Source: Bacillota bacterium
GTDB lineage: Bacteria; Bacillota; Clostridia; Oscillospirales; Ruminococcaceae
Direction of reading: 5' to 3'
DNA length: 9,203 nucleotides
NCBI GenBank assembly: GCA_023433405.1
Contig: JAEZCT010000065.1
Span: forward strand, 1-9,203
The notes beneath the pieces were generated by a model. It had not been told where the DNA came from. It did no database searches and saw only the letters and a list, made by a program, of their open reading frames with translations. Below, piece by piece: positions 5,930-9,203 of the stretch. Position numbers and translations under genes: made by a program. Position 1 is the first letter of the stretch. Each line of letters begins with the position of its first letter.

Positions 5930-6379
5930 CTAAAATAATCCGAACAGATACACAATTACCCCATACGCAATGCCCGCCGTCAGCCCGTAGACAATTACAG
6001 GCCCCGCTATGGTAAACATCTTTGCGCCAAGACCCATTACAAGTCCCTCACTTTTAAAATCCAATGCAGGCGCCGCCACCGAGTTTGAAAAGCCGGTAAT
6101 GGGTACGAGTACTCCCGCACCCGCAAATTTTGCGATGTCATCAAACACATGCAGTCCGGTGAGCGCCGCCGCCACAAAAATAAGCGTAACCGAGGTCAGT
6201 GTGCTTGCTATCTCGCGCCCTACCCCGCTTTGCAGGTACAATGTGGTTAACAGCTCGCCAATAGTGCAGACAAGCCCACCCGACAAAAAGGCGAAGATGC
6301 ATTCTCTCACGGTGTGGGACGGCCGCTCCGCGCGCTTTGCAAGGTCGGAGTAATCGTTTGGCGATAAATTAAAGGCCAT
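5930..6379 (-). CDS. spoVAC: Stage V sporulation protein AC (SpoVAC)
   Basis: A 149-residue integral membrane protein, matching the usual length of about 150. After a polar N-terminus (1-25) there are about four hydrophobic segments (roughly 27-50, 60-77, 84-105 and 116-148). The diagnostic block is DDIAKFAGAGVLVPITGFSN (79-98), followed by APALDFKSEG. SpoVAC is a channel component of the dipicolinic acid transport complex and behaves as a mechanosensitive channel in Bacillus subtilis. ATG start with GGGAGG nine bases upstream on the minus strand. It is first in the operon spoVAC-spoVAD-spoVAE, preceded by a sigma-G-like promoter, so forespore-specific expression is expected. Confidence 0.96.
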   Translation of the reverse strand: MAFNLSPNDYSDLAKRAERPSHTVRECIFAFLSGGLVCTIGELLTTLYLQSGVGREIASTLTSVTLIFVAAALTGLHVFDDIAKFAGAGVLVPITGFSNSVAAPALDFKSEGLVMGLGAKMFTIAGPVIVYGLTAGIAYGVIVYLFGLF

Positions 6380-6428
6380 GCGTAAACCTCCCGAGCGTTA
6401 TTCTATAGTTTGTTACCAAGTTATATAA

Positions 6429-6457
6429 TAGTCTGGTCTGCAAGCCGGGTTTTATGC
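6429..6457 (-). promoter_or_regulatory. Sigma-G-like promoter of the spoVA operon
   Basis: On the minus strand, GCATA (6457-6453) and CAGACTA (6435-6429) are 17 bases apart. This fits the forespore sigma-G pattern (GHATR, 17-18 bases, CATNHTA) with one mismatch in the -10. It lies about 50 bases before the spoVAC start codon. spoVA is a known sigma-G regulon member in spore formers, which supports the call. Confidence 0.65.
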
Positions 6458-6478
6458 GATAAATATTACCGCGGCATC

Positions 6479-6517
6479 AAAAAGCGGATGTACGTTTTTG
6501 GCGTACATCCGCTTTTT
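6479..6517. terminator. Bidirectional terminator-like hairpin between divergent genes
   Basis: Perfect 16-bp arms (6479-6494 and 6502-6517) around a 7-base loop. The core GCGGATGTACG/CGTACATCCGC is flanked by an A5 run on the left and a T5 run on the right. It looks like an intrinsic terminator in both directions, yet both flanking genes start, rather than end, here. It may insulate the spoVA promoter or be left from a lost gene. A MITE-like element begins at the next base. Confidence 0.75.
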
Positions 6518-6621
6518 ATACTATTTTCCGATTAAAAAGTATATAAGAAATCAAGTCAAAACCTTTGCTATATGGGTTTTGGCGAAGATTTTTTATCGTT
6601 ATTTTCATCGGAAGATAGTAT
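6518..6621 (+). mobile_element. MITE-like element, copy 3
   Basis: A 104-bp non-coding element with terminal inverted repeats ATACTATTTTCCGAT and ATCGGAAGATAGTAT (14 of 15 positions complementary). It aligns along its length, in the same orientation, with the element at 7798-7898: a shared AAATCAAGT block, then CTTT, then ATGGGTTTT. It is inserted directly against the T-run of the preceding hairpin. Confidence 0.78.
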
Positions 6622-6650
6622 TACTGTCGCGTTTCATTCGAGCTATAACA

Positions 6651-6680
6651 GTGACAGCGATTAGTAATTTGTGTTATATT
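6651..6680 (+). promoter_or_regulatory. Possible sigma-A promoter of the lipoprotein gene
   Basis: GTGACA (6651-6656) and TATATT (6675-6680) are 18 bases apart, an acceptable but not strong match. The -10 lies inside the short symmetric sequence GTTATATTGTAAC (6673-6685). CATACTT at 6686 also resembles a sigma-G -10 but lacks a good -35. Confidence 0.35.
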
Positions 6681-6692
6681 GTAACCATACTT

Positions 6693-6711
6693 CTGTTTTA
6701 AAATAAAACAG
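6693..6711 (+). other. Small hairpin in the lipoprotein leader
   Basis: CTGTTTTA (6693-6700) and TAAAACAG (6704-6711) form an 8-bp stem with a 3-base loop, 32 bases before the start codon and downstream of the putative promoter. It is AT-rich and of modest stability. It may be an operator half-site pair or a leader structure. Confidence 0.3.
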
Positions 6712-6743
6712 TTTCATTTATTAAGAAAAATGAGGTTCATACT

Positions 6744-7652
6744 ATGACCAAACGCCTCATCGTGCCGTTTTGCTGTTTTACAATGCTGTTAACGGCCTGC
6801 TCCTCTCGCGCTTTACCGCGTATCACAGAATTCTACCCAAACTCAAGCTCCGTTTCAGCGGTATCCGGGTCAGGCCATCAGCAAGCCTCATCCTCCCTGC
6901 CGCCGCAAGCCTTTGACGACGCATTCCTAAAACAGGCTTACCAGGTTGGGTATACCGATGAGATGCTCGAAACGCTAAAGCAGCAAGAGTTTACGTCTTG
7001 GCAAATCTTAAACCCCAGTACCATAAATACCTACCACAAGGGACAAACCACTCCTGACGGCAAGTATTCCCTTGCAAGCTACGAGGTTGTGTATATTCTG
7101 TCGGCTATGCTGGTTGTGGACAACACAACCGGTGAGTTTAATGTGGTTGGCGACTGGCAGAACGGGTATTGCGATTTCGGTATCCTTGACAACAACCGCT
7201 TTTACGCCGCCGTCCCGGAGGTTGGCGGCGCAACCTATCCCGCCGGACTGCGCATTTATGGTTTTGATAACCCCGCGCAGCCCATTGCCCGCTGGGATTT
7301 GACTACAGCGCCTAATGCCGCCACAACTAAACTGATGCTGCCGACATACTATCATATGGCATCGGGGTTATTTGCTGTCTTTCATTGTGAATATCCGTCG
7401 GACTGGGATGTCTGGACGCAGGACAGCGTGACAAATTACCAGGTTACAATACTCAATACCGACTGTAACGTTCTTTTTACTGTAGACACCGGCATCCCGC
7501 TGGAAAAATGCAAAACAGGCATCGCCGCCCCAAGCTTTGAAAAGTATAATGACCCTCTGGATGAGCAGAACGGTATAATCTATTTCTGTATAGGGGAATC
7601 CTACTATCGGCTGGACTGTCAAACGCAAGCCGTAGATGCATGGGTGTTTTAA
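6744..7652 (+). CDS. Hypothetical lipoprotein
   Basis: A 302-residue protein with a lipoprotein signal peptide: basic MTKR, a hydrophobic stretch and the lipobox LTAC, with C19 as the acylated residue. A Ser/Gly/Gln-rich spacer (about 33-52) follows, then a domain I do not recognise. That domain is rich in aromatic residues and in short strand-like segments (SYEVVYILSAMLVVDNTTG, GILDNNRFYAAVPEVGG, IIYFCIGESYYRLDC), which hints at a beta-rich, possibly propeller-like fold. The protein should sit on the outer face of the membrane. GAGG at 6732-6735 is eight bases before ATG, a moderate binding site. The gene is alone, diverging from spoVA. The 145 bases after its stop hold no clear terminator before the next MITE-like element. 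Its function is unknown. Confidence 0.85.
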   Translation: MTKRLIVPFCCFTMLLTACSSRALPRITEFYPNSSSVSAVSGSGHQQASSSLPPQAFDDAFLKQAYQVGYTDEMLETLKQQEFTSWQILNPSTINTYHKGQTTPDGKYSLASYEVVYILSAMLVVDNTTGEFNVVGDWQNGYCDFGILDNNRFYAAVPEVGGATYPAGLRIYGFDNPAQPIARWDLTTAPNAATTKLMLPTYYHMASGLFAVFHCEYPSDWDVWTQDSVTNYQVTILNTDCNVLFTVDTGIPLEKCKTGIAAPSFEKYNDPLDEQNGIIYFCIGESYYRLDCQTQAVDAWVF

Positions 7653-7797
7653 GTGTTATGGGATATTGAGTACCCCCCGTAACCCCAGCACCAAAATAGC
7701 CTTGTGTGGCAGGTATGGGAAAAAAGGAAAAACTACAGACCAGGGCGAAAAGCAAGGGCAAATTACGCGAGGGAACAGGATTTTGCCGAAGGTGCTT

Positions 7798-7898
7798 ATA
7801 CTAATAACCGATTTAAAAGTTTATAAAAATCAAGTGAAAAGCTTTAGTTTATGGGTTTTTACTTGATTTTTATCAACACTTTTTGAGGGGATTAGTAT
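7798..7898 (+). mobile_element. MITE-like element, copy 4
   Basis: A 101-bp element bounded by ATACTAAT and ATTAGTAT. The inner arms, around AAAATCAAGT and ACTTGATTTT, are complementary, so the whole element can fold as one long imperfect hairpin with a loop near TTTATGGG. It is homologous in inverted orientation to 4269-4369 and in direct orientation to 6518-6621. It has no coding capacity. Confidence 0.78.
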
Positions 7899-7923
7899 TG
7901 GTCACAAAAACCGTGCTTCGTTT

Positions 7924-8111
7924 GCCCTTGCTTTGAGCTGGGTGCAGGGTGTCCCTGCTTCGCTTTTACTGAATTGCTTACTTTTCTCGAACAAGAAAAG
8001 TAAGCCGCCTGTCGGCGCGGGAGCCGACGTTCCAACAATTTGATGATGGTTCCTTAAAAGCCGACCATTTCACAAAGTTTATTCGATTGGTTTTTAGAAA
8101 CTCCAATAAAC
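7924..8111 (+). repeat. Palindrome-rich ~185-bp repeat, copy B
   Basis: Same unit and orientation as copy A. The hairpins are at 7944-7958 (GCAGGG/CCCTGC), 7976-8005 (12-bp stem, 6-base loop) and 8011-8028 (GTCGGC/GCCGAC). The tail ends at CAATAAAC, only 6 bases before the tyrA stop codon. The hairpin part is almost identical among copies, while the tail has diverged more. Confidence 0.92.
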
Positions 8112-8117
8112 TATAGA

Positions 8118-8963
8118 CTACAGCCGTTCCTTTCTCTCCCGCCCATCCTTGAGCAGTGCCTTGAGCGTGTCGCCGTCCTGCGCCTCCAGCGCGGTTTTAT
8201 ATGCCGTCAGGTTATCAATTAAAATACCAAGCTCGTCGGCAAGGCTGTCGCGATTTGCGAGAAAAAGCTCGGTCCACATCACCTCGTTTAGCCTTGCCAC
8301 CCGGGTCAAATCCTTAAAGCTGCCCGCGCTGTAGCCGGGATGCTCCGGCGCGCGGGGGCTTTTGACATACGCGTTTGAGAGCACATGGGCAAGCTGGGAG
8401 GTGTAGGCTATCATGCAGTCGTGGTGGTCGGGGGTGGTTACGGTCACACTGCCAAAGCCCACCGCCGCGGCAAGCTCCCGCCAAAGGGAAACCGCCTGCG
8501 CCTGTGCGCCTTGCTCGGGCTGTGTTGGGGTGAGGATGAGGGACGCGCCGGAAAACAGCTCGCTTTTGGTATAATCAAAGCCCGAAAACTCCCGTCCCGC
8601 CATGGGATGCGCCCCCACAAAAACCATACCCGCCGCCCGGCAGGGGGCATCCAATGCGTCACACGGCGCGCGCTTCACTCCGCACAGGTCGGAGACGACG
8701 CACCCCGCCTTTAGCTTTGGCAGACGGGCAAGCAGCTCGGCAATGGCCGCCGAGGGGTAGAGCGCGCACAGCAGCATGTCGCATTCTGCCAGTGCCGCGT
8801 CGTCGAGCGCGGTGTCTATGGCACCTGCCTGCCTTGCCTTAAGCATGGTGTCGGCATCCAAATCGTAGCCCGCTACGGTGTGCGGGGTGTATGCCTTAAT
8901 GGCTCGCGCGAACGACCCCCCGATGAGTCCCAGTCCGATAATTCCTATAAACAGCGGCTGCAT
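8118..8963 (-). CDS. tyrA: Prephenate dehydrogenase
   Basis: A 281-residue enzyme of tyrosine biosynthesis, oxidising prephenate to 4-hydroxyphenylpyruvate with NAD. The N-terminal Rossmann domain shows GLGLIGGS (10-17) and an Asp at the end of the second strand (D34), which favours NAD over NADP. AHPMAGRE (118-125) carries the family histidine H119. TSQLAH (188-193) replaces the more usual LPH with LAH. GSFKDLTRVA (214-223) and the following MW..LFLANRD belong to the C-terminal helical domain. There is no ACT domain, so it is the short form. I chose ATG at 8963, with GGCAGG six bases upstream; ATG at 8969 is possible. A TTG at 8981 would put that binding site inside the gene and is unlikely. 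No other aromatic-pathway gene is adjacent; inverted repeats B and C enclose it. Confidence 0.92.
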   Translation of the reverse strand: MQPLFIGIIGLGLIGGSFARAIKAYTPHTVAGYDLDADTMLKARQAGAIDTALDDAALAECDMLLCALYPSAAIAELLARLPKLKAGCVVSDLCGVKRAPCDALDAPCRAAGMVFVGAHPMAGREFSGFDYTKSELFSGASLILTPTQPEQGAQAQAVSLWRELAAAVGFGSVTVTTPDHHDCMIAYTSQLAHVLSNAYVKSPRAPEHPGYSAGSFKDLTRVARLNEVMWTELFLANRDSLADELGILIDNLTAYKTALEAQDGDTLKALLKDGRERKERL

Positions 8964-9017
8964 CGTCATCCTGCCTTTCAATTGTATGAGTTTAGTTTTA
9001 GTTCTTAATGCTGTATG

Positions 9018-9203
9018 GTTATTGCAGTTTCCAAAAACCTATTTTATAAACGTTGTGAAATGGTTGGCATTTAGGGAATCATCATCAAGTTGTAGGAACG
9101 TCGGCTCCCGCGCCGACAGGCGGCTTACTTTTCTTGTTCGAGAAAAGTAAGCAATTTAGTAAAGCGAAGCAGGGACACCCTGCACCCAGCTCAAAGCAAG
9201 GGC
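9018..9203 (-). repeat. Palindrome-rich ~185-bp repeat, copy C (inverted)
   Basis: Reverse complement of the unit in copies A and B. The hairpins lie at 9100-9117 (GTCGGC/GCCGAC), 9123-9152 (12-bp stem) and 9169-9183 (GCAGGG/CCCTGC). It retains the short segment between hairpins 1 and 2 that copy A lacks. With copy B it forms an inverted pair, tails facing inward, around tyrA. Any tyrA promoter would lie in or near the tail of this copy; none is convincing. The window ends at its outer edge. Confidence 0.92.

Noticed and set aside
6498..6701. 67-residue open frame on the plus strand
   Set aside because: It is made of the hairpin and the MITE-like element at 6518-6621; the apparent peptide reads through inverted repeats.
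7636..7866. 76-residue open frame on the plus strand
   Set aside because: It overlaps the end of the lipoprotein gene and runs into a MITE-like element, with no domain or start signal.
8964..8981. Upstream TTG start for tyrA
   Set aside because: Using it would place the ribosome binding site inside the coding region and add residues outside the family's N-terminus; an ATG start at 8963 or 8969 fits better.
1..9203. CRISPR array
   Set aside because: The repeated units are long, few and widely spaced, with genes between them; no short regular direct repeats with spacers occur.

Overview
The window comes from an endospore-forming member of the Clostridia. A spoVAC-spoVAD-spoVAE cluster shows this, together with Gram-positive style ribosome binding sites, a TTG start, a lipobox lipoprotein and a DHHW-type MBOAT partner. 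The balanced base composition and gene content fit an Oscillospirales-like gut or environmental lineage, but that placement is inference. No phage, plasmid, CRISPR, rRNA or tRNA gene was found.

Layout, left to right. Positions 1-179 hold copy A of a palindrome-rich repeat. A small TM2-domain membrane protein follows (332-532). A gene-free stretch of about 660 bases (533-1192) is not empty: it has a GC-rich hairpin, a near-consensus sigma-A promoter (845-873), a candidate structured RNA ending in a terminator (about 880-984), a second foldable segment with mutually exclusive pairings (992-1077) and an 18-bp perfect palindrome (1141-1158). Next is a two-gene operon for surface O-acylation: an MBOAT acyltransferase (1193-2605, TTG start) and a membrane-anchored DHHW/AlgX-like SGNH protein (2644-4122). 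It ends in two perfect hairpins, the second a bidirectional terminator.

Convergent to it is the spoVA operon (6379 down to 4437), which makes the channel that loads dipicolinic acid into the forespore. A good sigma-G-like promoter lies at 6429-6457. A hypothetical lipoprotein (6744-7652) diverges from it. The last block is a lone prephenate dehydrogenase gene, tyrA (minus strand, 8118-8963), enclosed by two inverted copies (B and C) of the same repeat that starts the window.

Two families of non-coding repeats fill the intergenic spaces. One is a ~185-bp unit in three copies (A and B direct, C inverted), each with three consecutive hairpins. The other is a ~100-bp MITE-like element with ATACTA-type terminal inverted repeats: three near full-length copies, one 50-bp deletion derivative and one probable end remnant. 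Neither carries a transposase. The strongest leads for something undescribed are these two families, the repeat-bounded tyrA segment and the candidate small RNA with an exposed UCCUCC loop upstream of the acylation operon.
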